DNA of 64,000 nucleotides from NCBI RefSeq assembly GCF_001421785.1, contig NZ_LMLB01000001.1, positions 72,374 through 136,373 of the forward strand, in the 5' to 3' direction. This DNA is from Sphingomonas sp. Leaf33 (GTDB taxonomy: Bacteria; Pseudomonadota; Alphaproteobacteria; Sphingomonadales; Sphingomonadaceae). The notes beneath the pieces were generated by a model. That model saw only the letters and a list, made by a program, of their open reading frames with translations. It was not told the DNA's origin and ran no database searches. The position numbers and the translations under genes were made by a program. Below are positions 28,119-36,341 of this stretch, piece after piece; position 1 is the stretch's first letter; each line of letters opens with the position of its first letter.

Positions 28119-30152
28119 TTACGCTAGGCCGAGGCCACCGACCACGAGGTCGATGATCTTGATACCGATGAACGGGGCGAGAAGACCGCCGAGGCCATAG
28201 ATGGCGAGGTTACGAGCGAGCAACGGACCTGCTGCCATCGGCTTGTAGGCCACGCCCTTCAGCGCCAGCGGGACCAGCATCGGGATGATGATCGCGTTGA
28301 AGATGATCGCCGACAGGATCGCGCTCTGCGGGCTACCCAGTGCCATGACGTTCAGTACGCCGAGCCCTGGATAGAGCGCCACGAACATCGCCGGGATGAT
28401 CGCGAAATACTTCGCAACGTCGTTGGCGACCGAGAAGGTCGTCAGCGCCCCGCGCGTCATCAGCAGCTGCTTGCCGAGGCCGACGACCTCGATCAGCTTG
28501 GTCGGATCGCTGTCGAGATCGACCATGTTGCCCGCCTCGCGCGCCGCCTGCGTGCCGGTGTTCATCGCGACGCCGACGTCGGCCTGGGCCAGCGCGGGCG
28601 CATCGTTGGTACCGTCGCCGCACATCGCGACCAGCTTGCCGCTCTGCTGTTCCTTGCGGATCAGCTCCAGCTTGTCCTCCGGCGTCGCCTGGGCGAGGAA
28701 GTCGTCGACCCCCGCCTCGGCCGCGATCGCCGCGGCGGTCAGCGGGTTGTCGCCGGTGATCATCACCGTGCGGATGCCCATCGTGCGCAGCTCGCCGAAG
28801 CGCTCGCGGATCCCGGCCTTCACCACGTCCTTCAGGAAGATCGCGCCGAGCAGGCGGCCGTCCTTGGCGACCGCGAGCGGCGTGCCGCCCGCGCGCGCGA
28901 TCTCGTCGGTGATGCGGCGCAACTCGGTCGCCGCTGCCGTTGCACCCGAGCCTTCGTTAGCGCGCAGGATCGAATCCACCGCACCCTTCTGGATCAGCGT
29001 GTCTCCGAAGCGGAGACCCGAGACGCGAGTCTGTGCGGTAAATGGAATGACCTCGGCCCCCTGGGGCATCGGACGCTGCAGGTTGAACTTGTCGCGTGCC
29101 AGCACGACGATCGAGCGACCCTCGGGCGTCTCGTCCGCAAGGCTTGCTAGCAGGGCCGCTTCCGCCAGCTCGGCCTCGCTAGTGCCGCCGACGCTGCGGA
29201 ACTCGCTCGCCTGCCGGTCACCGATCGTGATGGTGCCCGTCTTGTCGAGCAGCAGCACGTCGATGTCGCCCGCGGCCTCGACCGCGCGGCCGGACTTGGC
29301 GAGCACGTTGAAGCGCACCAGTCGATCCATGCCTGCGATGCCGATCGCCGACAGCAGCGCCGCGATGGTCGTCGGAATGAGGGTAATGAGCAGCGCGGCG
29401 AGGATCGCGACGGGGATCGAGCCACCGGCGTAGCTGGCGAAGCCCGGGATGGTGCCGACCGCGATCAGGAAGATGATCGTGAGGCCCACCAGCAGGATCG
29501 TCAGCGCGACCTCGTTCGGGGTCTTCTGCCGCTCCGCTCCCTCGACCAGCGCGATCATGCGGTCGAGGAAACCCTTGCCGGGCTCGACAGTCACCTTCAC
29601 GCGGATTTCGTCCGAGATGACGCGCGTCCCCGCGGTCACGGCCGACCGGTCGCCGCCCGCTTCGCGGATCACCGGCGCGCTCTCGCCGGTGATTGCGGCC
29701 TCGTTGACCGACGCGACGCCCGACACGACGTCGCCGTCCGATGGGATCAGGTCGTTGGTTTCGACCAGAACGATGTCGCCGACCTTGAGCTGGCTGGCGG
29801 CCACCTCGTCATACTGGCGGCCATCGCCTTTGAGCCGCTTTGCGACCAGCTCTGCCTTAGTAGCGCGAAGCGACGCCGCCTGCGCCTTGCCGCGGCCCTC
29901 CGCCAGTGCCTCGGCGAAGGTGCCGAACAACACGGTCAACCACAGCCAGATCGCCAGCTGTGCCTTGAAGGCAAAGGTCAGGTCGTCATGGCCGATGACG
30001 AGCAGGATCGTCATCAGCGCGGCCACCGCCGCGGTCACGAACATGACCGGGTTGCGGACCAGGTCGCGTGGATTGAGCTTCAGGAACGATGCCTTGATCG
30101 CCGGCACGACCAGGTCGGCGGTGAACAGGCTCTTGGTTTGGGTCTTTGCCAT
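28119..30152 (-). CDS. kdpB: KdpB, potassium-transporting P-type ATPase catalytic subunit
   Basis: ATP-hydrolysing subunit of the high-affinity potassium importer. The 677-residue protein has the phosphorylation motif DKTGTIT with D303, the TGES actuator loop, and [16 protein letters not shown] in the hinge. Membrane helices are in the expected places. It lies 13 bases after kdpA. Complete and without unusual features. Confidence 0.99.
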   Translation of the reverse strand: MAKTQTKSLFTADLVVPAIKASFLKLNPRDLVRNPVMFVTAAVAALMTILLVIGHDDLTFAFKAQLAIWLWLTVLFGTFAEALAEGRGKAQAASLRATKAELVAKRLKGDGRQYDEVAASQLKVGDIVLVETNDLIPSDGDVVSGVASVNEAAITGESAPVIREAGGDRSAVTAGTRVISDEIRVKVTVEPGKGFLDRMIALVEGAERQKTPNEVALTILLVGLTIIFLIAVGTIPGFASYAGGSIPVAILAALLITLIPTTIAALLSAIGIAGMDRLVRFNVLAKSGRAVEAAGDIDVLLLDKTGTITIGDRQASEFRSVGGTSEAELAEAALLASLADETPEGRSIVVLARDKFNLQRPMPQGAEVIPFTAQTRVSGLRFGDTLIQKGAVDSILRANEGSGATAAATELRRITDEIARAGGTPLAVAKDGRLLGAIFLKDVVKAGIRERFGELRTMGIRTVMITGDNPLTAAAIAAEAGVDDFLAQATPEDKLELIRKEQQSGKLVAMCGDGTNDAPALAQADVGVAMNTGTQAAREAGNMVDLDSDPTKLIEVVGLGKQLLMTRGALTTFSVANDVAKYFAIIPAMFVALYPGLGVLNVMALGSPQSAILSAIIFNAIIIPMLVPLALKGVAYKPMAAGPLLARNLAIYGLGGLLAPFIGIKIIDLVVGGLGLA

Positions 30153-30165
30153 GATGGCCCCCGTG

Positions 30166-31869
30166 TCAGAACAGCTGGCCGCGGATCATCGCAAGATGAT
30201 CGGCGATGGGACCGAGCGCGAGGCTCGGCAGGAAGGTGAGACCGCCCAGGATCAGCACGATGACGACGAGCAGGCCGACCCACAGGCCGCCCGTGGTCGG
30301 GAACGACCCCGCGCTCTCCGGCGTGTACTTCTTCGCCGCCATGCTGCCGGCAATCGCCAGCATCGGCACGATCACGAAGAAGCGCCCGAACCACATCGCG
30401 ACGCCCAGCAGGCCGTTATAATATGGCGTGTTGGCGGTCAGACCCGCGAAGGCCGAACCGTTGTTCCCGACCGCGCTGGTGAAGGCGTAGAGGATTTCCG
30501 AGAAGCCATGTGGCCCCTTGTTGAGCGGCCCGGCCACCCCCTGTTGCAAGACCGCAGACAGCGACGTGAAGCCGAGGATCACGAGCGGCAGCACCGCGAT
30601 CGCGAGCACGGCAAGCTTGACCTCGCGGCTCTCGATCTTCTTGCCGACATATTCCGGCGTGCGTCCGACCATCAACCCGGCGACGAACACCGCCAGGATC
30701 GCGAACAGCAGGAAGCCGTAGATGCCCGCGCCCACGCCGCCGATGACGACCTCACCCAACTGAATGTTGAACAGCGGGATCATGCCGCCCAGCGCGGTGA
30801 AGCTGTCGTGCATGCTGTTGACGGCACCGCACGACGCCGCGGTCGTCACGACGGAGAACAGCGCGGAAGCGGCAATACCGAAGCGGACTTCCTTGCCCTC
30901 CATGTTGCCGCCCGCAACACCGATCTGGTGCAGGATCGGGTTGCCCGCGGCCTCTTGGGCATAGGTCACGGTCACGCCGGCGAGGAACAGGATCACCATC
31001 GCCGACAGGATCGCCCAGCCCTGGCGCGTGTTGCCGACCGCCTTGCCGAACGTCCACGTCAGGCCGAAGCCGATCAGGAAGATCGACAGCATCTGGACGA
31101 GATTGGTCAGCGCGGTCGGGTTTTCGAACGGATGCGCACTGTTGGCGTTGAAGAAGCCGCCACCGTTGGTGCCGAGCATCTTGATCGCTTCCTGGCTGGC
31201 TACGGGTCCGAGCAGGATCGACTGGCGCGCGCCCTCCAGCGTCGAGACGTCGATTGCGCCCGCCATCGTCTGCGGCACGCCGCTCGCGATGAGGAACACC
31301 GTGTAGACGATGCAGATCGGCAGCAGCAGATAGAGCGTGATCCGCGTCACGTCCGCCCAGAAGTTGCCGATCGCCTTGGCTTCGCGCCGTGCAAAGCCGC
31401 GGAACAGCGCAAAGGCAAGCGCGATGCCAGTTGCCGCGGACAGGAAGTTGTGGATCGTCAGTCCCAGCATCTGGCTGAGGTTCGACATCGTCGCCTCGCC
31501 GCCATAGCTCTGCCAGTTGGTATTGGTGGTGAAGCTGACTGCCGTGTTGAATGCAAGGTCGGGCGAAAGCCCGGCCAGACCCTGCGGGTTGCCCGGTAGC
31601 ACGCCTTGAAGGCGGAGAACCGCGTAGGTCAGGATCAGCAATGCCACGTTGAACAGCAGCATATGGATCGCATAGCGGCGCCAGCCCTGCTCGGCGTTCG
31701 GATCGATGCCCGACAGCTTGTAGAAGCCGCGCTCGACGGGACCGAGCACGACGTGCAGCGGTGTACGCCGGCCTTCGTAGAGCGCGTGGAGCCAAAGCCC
31801 CACGGGCTTGGTGAGCGCCAGCAGGATGCCGACGAACAGGAGGATCAGGAACCAGCCCTGGAGTGTCAT
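30166..31869 (-). CDS. kdpA: KdpA, potassium channel subunit
   Basis: Channel-like subunit that binds and passes potassium, about ten membrane helices, 567 residues. Filter-type loops are visible, including [11 protein letters not shown] and [18 protein letters not shown]. The start is certain: AAAGGAGG stands just ahead of the ATG at 31869. It follows kdpF by 13 bases. Confidence 0.99.
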   Translation of the reverse strand: MTLQGWFLILLFVGILLALTKPVGLWLHALYEGRRTPLHVVLGPVERGFYKLSGIDPNAEQGWRRYAIHMLLFNVALLILTYAVLRLQGVLPGNPQGLAGLSPDLAFNTAVSFTTNTNWQSYGGEATMSNLSQMLGLTIHNFLSAATGIALAFALFRGFARREAKAIGNFWADVTRITLYLLLPICIVYTVFLIASGVPQTMAGAIDVSTLEGARQSILLGPVASQEAIKMLGTNGGGFFNANSAHPFENPTALTNLVQMLSIFLIGFGLTWTFGKAVGNTRQGWAILSAMVILFLAGVTVTYAQEAAGNPILHQIGVAGGNMEGKEVRFGIAASALFSVVTTAASCGAVNSMHDSFTALGGMIPLFNIQLGEVVIGGVGAGIYGFLLFAILAVFVAGLMVGRTPEYVGKKIESREVKLAVLAIAVLPLVILGFTSLSAVLQQGVAGPLNKGPHGFSEILYAFTSAVGNNGSAFAGLTANTPYYNGLLGVAMWFGRFFVIVPMLAIAGSMAAKKYTPESAGSFPTTGGLWVGLLVVIVLILGGLTFLPSLALGPIADHLAMIRGQLF

Positions 31870-31882
31870 GGATCGCCTCCTT

Positions 31883-31972
31883 TCAGAACCGTTCGGGACG
31901 GATCAGGACCGCCACGAGATAGATGAGAAGGCCGATCGCGGTCAGCGCCGCCAGCCAGAGATCAAGCGTCAT
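31883..31972 (-). CDS. kdpF: KdpF small subunit
   Basis: A 29-residue single-helix peptide, [19 protein letters not shown] then [10 protein letters not shown]. The ending RPERF and the position just upstream of kdpA are the KdpF hallmarks; the family stabilises the KdpABC complex. It is too short for usual gene callers. Only 13 bases separate it from both neighbours, kdpA and the 27-residue gene. Confidence 0.92.
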   Translation of the reverse strand: MTLDLWLAALTAIGLLIYLVAVLIRPERF

Positions 31973-31985
31973 TGCCGAGCCCCCT

Positions 31986-32069
31986 TCACGCCTTGTCGCA
32001 CAGGCGGGCGTAGGCGAGCGTGAGCGCGAACAGCCCGATGATGATCGCGATCCAGAGCAGGTCCTGCAT
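31986..32069 (-). CDS. 27-residue membrane peptide of the kdp operon
   Basis: Reads MQDLLWIAIIIGLFALTLAY then ARLCDKA: one membrane helix with a short tail carrying a cysteine. CGGAGGATATC before the ATG is a strong ribosome site. It lies between the porin (15 bases) and kdpF (13 bases), so it is certainly on the kdp transcript. Similar peptides ending in xxCD or CE followed by a basic residue occur before kdpF/kdpA in other bacteria, as far as I recall, without an agreed name. Possibly a second small subunit or a regulator of Kdp. Confidence 0.8.
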   Translation of the reverse strand: MQDLLWIAIIIGLFALTLAYARLCDKA

Positions 32070-32084
32070 GATATCCTCCGTTGA

Positions 32085-32963
32085 TCAGAAGGCGGCTGTC
32101 AGCGAGACCACGACGGTGCTGCCGGCGATGTTGCCGCTGCCGTCCTGGCCCTTGCTGAAGCTGGGTCGGAGGTACGTGGCCCCCCGGTTCGAGATGTCGG
32201 TGTCGACGTAGCTGACGTTGAAGGTCAGGTTCTTGTACGTGGCATCGGCACCGAGCGACCAATCCCAGTATTTGCCCGTCGGCGACACCGCGGTCGCGTT
32301 CGGGCCCAGGCCGTCCTGTCCCCAGCTATGGCCGATGTGCGCCTTGGCCGTGATCGGCGTACCGGCGATGCCCAACGCACCATCACCCCACAGGTAGAGG
32401 TTGTCGTCCTTCGCGCCGGGATTGTTGTAGACGCCGTTCGCGGCATCGGTCCCGGTGTTGTACCACTTGCCGATCGCCTGCTGCTTGGGCGCATAGGCAA
32501 CGCCCGCGGTCAGCGTGGCGGGACCGGTCGTGCCGGTCAGCCTGGCATAGGGTTCGGCGAAGTCGGTATTGTCTGCGCCACCCGGATACATGTACCAGGT
32601 CAGCCCGACGTCCAGCGTGGCGGTGTCGGCGAGCTTTGCCTTGTAGCCGCCGATCAGGTCGAGTTCCATGTTGGCGCCGCCGAACGTGCCCCAGCCCGCC
32701 AGATTTGACGCCCATGTGCCGACATAAAGCCCGGTCTCGTGCGCAATCGTGATCCCGCCTTGCACCGCCATTTCCTGGTCGGATTGCGACACGCCGCGGA
32801 AGCGGTAGTCGGAGGCGATCGTGGCAGAGCCGCTAACGGTGAGCGCAGGAGGCGGCGCCGTCTCGGCCGCTGCCTCCGCTTTGTCGTTTGCCGTCGACTG
32901 CGCCTGAGCCGTGGCTGGTAGCGCGAGGAGCGCCACGACAGCGGCCACCTGATGGAACTTCAT
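32085..32963 (-). CDS. TorF family putative porin (TIGR02001 type)
   Basis: Outer-membrane beta-barrel protein of 292 residues with a cleavable signal (LLALPATAQAQS, cut near residue 22). The barrel starts with SGSATIASDYRFRGVSQSD, the hallmark of this family, and ends in a terminal phenylalanine (VVVSLTAAF), as required for outer-membrane insertion. As the first gene of the kdp operon, 15 bases before the small peptide, it probably supplies a potassium or solute path through the outer membrane. That link is inferred from context. Confidence 0.9.
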   Translation of the reverse strand: MKFHQVAAVVALLALPATAQAQSTANDKAEAAAETAPPPALTVSGSATIASDYRFRGVSQSDQEMAVQGGITIAHETGLYVGTWASNLAGWGTFGGANMELDLIGGYKAKLADTATLDVGLTWYMYPGGADNTDFAEPYARLTGTTGPATLTAGVAYAPKQQAIGKWYNTGTDAANGVYNNPGAKDDNLYLWGDGALGIAGTPITAKAHIGHSWGQDGLGPNATAVSPTGKYWDWSLGADATYKNLTFNVSYVDTDISNRGATYLRPSFSKGQDGSGNIAGSTVVVSLTAAF

Positions 32964-33006
32964 TTTCGAACCCCTTTGAGCAGCAAGCGCCGTGTGACGA
33001 ATGCCC

Positions 33007-33324
33007 TTAGGGGTGCGCGATTAGGCCCATATCGCGTAGCATTTCGAGAGCGATTCCGGCTAATCGCATATAGCTGACATATAGCTGTCGCTTTTTGCGG
33101 CCGGTTTTCCGTTTCGGCTCCGGCAAGATCGCGGACGTTCGCGTCGAAGACGGACCAGGATACGACGACGCGCCGTCGTGCATTCCTTCCGAAGCACCCA
33201 CGCCTCGCAGGTCCGGTATTTTCGACAGGCCCGCTCGTTCATGGGTTCGCGGACCAATCCAATCGTCGGGCGCCATTGACCGGCGTTGCGGGATTCGCCT
33301 AGCGTGCATCACCGGGCCTGACAT
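33007..33324 (-). CDS. possible small basic protein upstream of the kdp porin
   Basis: A frame of up to 105 residues whose last third is lysine/arginine-rich (PKRKTGRKKRQLYVSYM) and ends RLAGIALEMLRDMGLIAHP. This end is related to that of the 32-residue frame at 24012-24110. The N-terminal part looks like non-coding translation, so the true start is probably inside, for example an alternative codon near 33120. It lies 44 bases before the porin start on the same strand. Function unknown; could be a gene remnant. Confidence 0.3.
   Translation of the reverse strand: MSGPVMHARRIPQRRSMAPDDWIGPRTHERAGLSKIPDLRGVGASEGMHDGASSYPGPSSTRTSAILPEPKRKTGRKKRQLYVSYMRLAGIALEMLRDMGLIAHP
33037..33070 (-). repeat. 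34-bp imperfect direct repeat, copy 2 (kdp upstream flank)
   Basis: Partner of 24027-24060 with 30 of 34 matches, same orientation. When both are read on the minus strand the frame is preserved and LAGI.LE.L is encoded by each. Similarity at the peptide level continues for about seven codons before the repeat. Confidence 0.8.
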
Positions 33325-33398
33325 GCGGACGCCCGGTCAGACGGCCTGCCGTCCAAGTTCCGCTCCTCGGCACGCGCCTGCGGCCTTTGGGAGCGTAT

Positions 33399-34589
33399 AT
33401 GACGATCGAGACTGCCACCGCCCGTCCCCCCGCCATCGGCCTGGGCGCCCTGTTCCTCAAATTCCTGCGCTTCGGCATTCAGGCGTTCGGCGGCCCGGTG
33501 GCGCAGAGCGCGATGGTGCGCGAAGCGCTGGTCGAGCGCGAACGCTGGATCGATCGCGGGCGGTTCAACCGATTGCTGGCGGTGTTGCAGGTGCTGCCGG
33601 GGCCGGAGGCGCACGAGCTGTGCGTGCATCTGGGCATGGTCGCGCGCGGGCGGCTGGGCGGATTGCTCGCCGGCCTGGGCTTCATGCTGCCGGGCTTCGT
33701 CCTGATGCTGTTCGCAGGCTGGGCGTACACCGCGTTCATCGCCGGGCATGTCGCGCTCGGCAGTGCGCTGCTGGGCGTACAGGTGGCGGTGCTGGCGATC
33801 ATCGCGCGCGCGGTCGTGCGGATCGGCGAGCATGTGCTGGAGGATCGCTGGCTGTGGGCCGTCGCCGGCGTCTGTCTCGCTGCGACGCTGGCGGGTGTGC
33901 CGTTCACGATCCTGCTGGCGGCGGGCGGAGCGGCCTATGCGCTGGCGGCACGGCCGCTGTGGGTGGCGGGCGTCGTTGCCCTCGCCATCGGTGCGGCACT
34001 GTTCACGGCATCGCTCCCGACGCCCCCGATGGCGATCACCACGACGACGGGCGCGGTAACGACGGCGGCGCTGTTCATCGCCGGGCTGAAAGGCGGGCTG
34101 CTGACCTTCGGCGGGGCCTATACCGCCATTCCCTATGTCCGCGCCGACACGGTGGGGCGCGGCTGGCTGAGCGATGCGACGTTCCTCGACGGGATCGCGC
34201 TGGCGGGCGTGCTGCCGGCGCCGCTCGTGATCTTCGCGACCTTCGTCGGCTACGTCGCCGGCGGTTTGAGCGGCGCGGTCGCGATCACGCTCGGTATGTT
34301 CCTGCCCGCCTTTGCCTTTTCGCTGATCTTCTTCGAGCGGCTGGAGGCGATCGTCGAGCGACCCGCACTCCACCGGCTGCTCGCCGGCGTCGCGGCGGCT
34401 GTGGTCGGGATCATCGCCGCGACATTGGTTCAGATCGGCGCGGCGACGGTCGCGCGGGTCAGCCTGCTGCCGGTCGCGGCGACGCTGTTCGTCGTGACGC
34501 TGGCCGTCGTTTGGCGCGTGAAGGGTGTGTGGGTGGCGCCCGCGGTGCTGGCGGTCGCGGGGGTCGCCGGCTGGGCGGCGGGGGTGTGA
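33399..34589 (+). CDS. chrA: chromate efflux transporter ChrA
   Basis: Membrane transporter of the CHR family, 396 residues, made of two homologous halves. The first has FLRFGIQAFGGPVAQ and VLPGPEAHELCVHLG; the second has LLTFGGAYTAIPYV and GVLPAPLVIFATFVGY. Two-domain CHR proteins export chromate and are thought to be proton or sulfate linked. ATG at 33399 is taken; the frame could begin at a TTG four codons earlier. No chrB or other resistance gene is nearby, so the physiological substrate may differ. Confidence 0.9.
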   Translation: MTIETATARPPAIGLGALFLKFLRFGIQAFGGPVAQSAMVREALVERERWIDRGRFNRLLAVLQVLPGPEAHELCVHLGMVARGRLGGLLAGLGFMLPGFVLMLFAGWAYTAFIAGHVALGSALLGVQVAVLAIIARAVVRIGEHVLEDRWLWAVAGVCLAATLAGVPFTILLAAGGAAYALAARPLWVAGVVALAIGAALFTASLPTPPMAITTTTGAVTTAALFIAGLKGGLLTFGGAYTAIPYVRADTVGRGWLSDATFLDGIALAGVLPAPLVIFATFVGYVAGGLSGAVAITLGMFLPAFAFSLIFFERLEAIVERPALHRLLAGVAAAVVGIIAATLVQIGAATVARVSLLPVAATLFVVTLAVVWRVKGVWVAPAVLAVAGVAGWAAGV

Positions 34590-34699
34590 TCGGACACCGC
34601 CGTGCCTCCGCGCAGAAGCAAGCCTGGGGCCGCGCTACACCGCTGCTTCATCCCCGGTTTTGTGACTCCGGGCTCTGCGCGGAGCACCGGCGGGCACGC

Positions 34700-34730
34700 A
34701 AAAACGGCCCGGGCATTGCTGCCCGGGCCG
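34700..34730 (-). terminator. rho-independent terminator of the DUF2171 gene
   Basis: An 11-bp perfect stem (34705-34715 with 34720-34730, CGGCCCGGGCA) with a four-base loop. On the minus strand it is followed by five T. It lies 57 bases after the stop of the DUF2171 gene. A second perfect stem (GGTCCGTCC with GGACGGACC, 34738-34765) stands between this hairpin and the stop. Confidence 0.9.
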
Positions 34731-34786
34731 CGCCTGCGGTCCGTCCGGCTTGGGACGGACGGACCAACCCTTGGGCTTAACCGACC

Positions 34787-35908
34787 TCAGTAGGTGCCGG
34801 AGAAGCTCTTGTTCAGATTCGTCGTGCCGGTGTCGTCGGCGTCGCGGTTGCTGGCGCGATTGTCGGTCGCGCTGCTATCGCCGAACATCGCGCCCGACTC
34901 TTCCTCGTCCTTCCACTGCTTCTTGGCTTCGTCGGACGACTTGGTGATCTTCACCTTGTCGTCGACCGAGGAAATCCAGCTCGACGGGATCGAGTGATGG
35001 CGGCCACCGGCGGCGACGTCGGTCTTCGTCAGGATGATGCGGTCACCGCGCACCTTGTCGACGGTGCCGACGTGCGTACCGTCCGATCCGACCACTTCCA
35101 TGTGCTCGGTCACCTTGCTCAGCGAATCGCGCTGGGTCTGGCGGTTTGACCGCCACGAACCGAACTCGTTCTCGAACTTCTTGCCGTTCTCGCGGCGGTA
35201 TTCGCTGTAGTCGCGGTCGAGCGCATCGATCTGGCCACGGCGCCAGCTATGGTAGTCGTCGTCGCGGCCATAGGCGTTGGTGTTGCCCATCCGCTCGTCA
35301 TAGCGCTGGTCGTACTCGCGACGACGCTCGGCCTCCTCATCGCCGAACCACGAGCGGACTTCGTCGCCCGCGCGCGCCATGAAGCCGCGGTCCTGATAGT
35401 CGTAGCCCTGCGGCGCGCGGCCATAGTCGCGGTTCTGGCCACGGTTCTGGCTCTGCTGACCCTGCCAGTTGCCGCCGCGGTCGTTATGCTGGTTCCAGTC
35501 GCGATCGCGACCGTAGCTGCCGCGGCCGTAGTCGCTGGTTTCGGTGAAGCGATGGCCGTCATGGCCGTAGGAGCCGTGCCACTCGTTGTTGCCGCCGCCG
35601 AAACGCTGCTGGCCATAGCTGCCACGGTTGTAATCACGGCCCTGGTCGCGGTTGCTGCCGTAGTAATCCCGGTTGCCCGCGCCGTAGCTTTCGCGGTTGC
35701 CCCAGTTGTCGGGGCGCGAGTCGCGGCCGCCATAGCCTGTGCCGCCGCCACGGAAATTGCGATCGTCACGACCGCCAAGTTCCCCGGCCGAGCGATATTC
35801 GCGCGCGCTGGAATAGGTGAAGTCCCGACCCGATCCATAATCGCGCCCATAGTCCTGCTGGTCGCGGTCGTAATTGTTCGGGAAGTCGTAATTGCGGTCG
35901 TACGCCAT
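34787..35908 (-). CDS. DUF2171 domain protein with a long Y/G/R/D-rich low-complexity region
   Basis: A 373-residue protein. Residues 1 to about 165 are a repeat-like, disordered stretch rich in Tyr, Gly, Arg, Asp, Asn and Gln (YDRNYD, YGRDYGSGRD and so on). Then comes SWFGDEEAERRREYD, a motif common in stress-induced proteins of sphingomonads and rhizobia, and a DUF2171 domain (HMEVVGSDGTHVGTVDKV with DRIILTKTD), a PRC-barrel-like fold. The C-terminal tail is acidic and polar. The ATG at 35908 avoids an extra upstream leader. A possible EcfG-type promoter lies 76-100 bases upstream, fitting a general-stress protein. It has its own terminator. Function is unknown. Confidence 0.85.
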   Translation of the reverse strand: MAYDRNYDFPNNYDRDQQDYGRDYGSGRDFTYSSAREYRSAGELGGRDDRNFRGGGTGYGGRDSRPDNWGNRESYGAGNRDYYGSNRDQGRDYNRGSYGQQRFGGGNNEWHGSYGHDGHRFTETSDYGRGSYGRDRDWNQHNDRGGNWQGQQSQNRGQNRDYGRAPQGYDYQDRGFMARAGDEVRSWFGDEEAERRREYDQRYDERMGNTNAYGRDDDYHSWRRGQIDALDRDYSEYRRENGKKFENEFGSWRSNRQTQRDSLSKVTEHMEVVGSDGTHVGTVDKVRGDRIILTKTDVAAGGRHHSIPSSWISSVDDKVKITKSSDEAKKQWKDEEESGAMFGDSSATDNRASNRDADDTGTTNLNKSFSGTY

Positions 35909-35983
35909 GATACGGTTCTCCTGCACTGCTCGCGGATACACGCGACCGGCTTGTTGCCCGTCGCCATGCCTGCTGGAGGAATT

Positions 35984-36008
35984 AAAGGACGACCGCTTTC
36001 TTTGTTCC
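35984..36008 (-). promoter_or_regulatory. possible EcfG (general stress sigma) promoter
   Basis: On the minus strand GGAAC (36008-36004) is followed after 16 bases by CTTT (35987-35984), one mismatch from the alphaproteobacterial EcfG pattern GGAAC-N16/17-CGTT. It points to the DUF2171 stress-type gene. Based on pattern only. Confidence 0.4.
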
Positions 36009-36154
36009 TTGCCGCCGGCGTACCCGCGCGACGAAGTGCAGCACCGCAGCGCCGTGTCGAAAGCGCGCGCGACCAGAGGCGTTGCATCGCGGCGCGCTTG
36101 TGGCTAAGGGAGCGGCCCCGACAGCGCGTAACGCGTAGCCGGGCTCGAGAGTGC

Positions 36155-36230
36155 GGGGCTGTAGCTCAGATGGGAGAGCGCTGCAATCGCACTGCAGAGG
36201 TCAGGGGTTCGATTCCCCTCAGCTCCACCA
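36155..36230 (+). tRNA. tRNA-Ala (anticodon CGC)
   Basis: A 76-base cloverleaf with encoded CCA. Acceptor GGGGCTG pairs with CAGCTCC; D-arm GCTC/GAGC; anticodon stem CTGCA/TGCAG with loop ATCGCAC, anticodon CGC reading GCG; T-arm AGGGG TTCGATT CCCCT. It serves the GCG codon, common in this GC-rich genome. Confidence 0.97.
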
Positions 36231-36341
36231 CCCGCTCTCGACACAGACGCACTCGCCCTGCCTGACGCTGCAAGCCCATTTGGAAACGGGTTCCGAGCGC
36301 CTCGCACGCGCTTTTTGATCCTTTCCAATTAGGTTGCCCAA

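Larger units (their letters stand above)
32964..33398. other. 435-base spacer upstream of the kdp porin and chrA
   Basis: Divergent region between the kdp porin and chrA. It holds copy 2 of the 34-bp repeat (33037-33070), a possible small minus-strand gene ending at 33007, and an AT-richer patch at 33030-33090 that is unusual for this window. The KdpE site should lie in 32964-33030, but no clear operator was recognised. Confidence 0.5.

Noticed and set aside
29449..31599. 716-codon plus-strand frame across kdpB and kdpA
   Set aside because: Antisense shadow of two complete, motif-bearing kdp genes; no ribosome site or domain.
32964..33030. KdpE operator before the porin
   Set aside because: No convincing direct repeat or T-rich pattern could be recognised; left unannotated.
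33399..34589. Chromate resistance island
   Set aside because: Only chrA is present; no chrB, chrF or mobile genes next to it.
34738..34765. Second hairpin after the DUF2171 gene as a separate regulatory element
   Set aside because: Perfect 9-bp stem but no T run; treated as part of the same terminator region.
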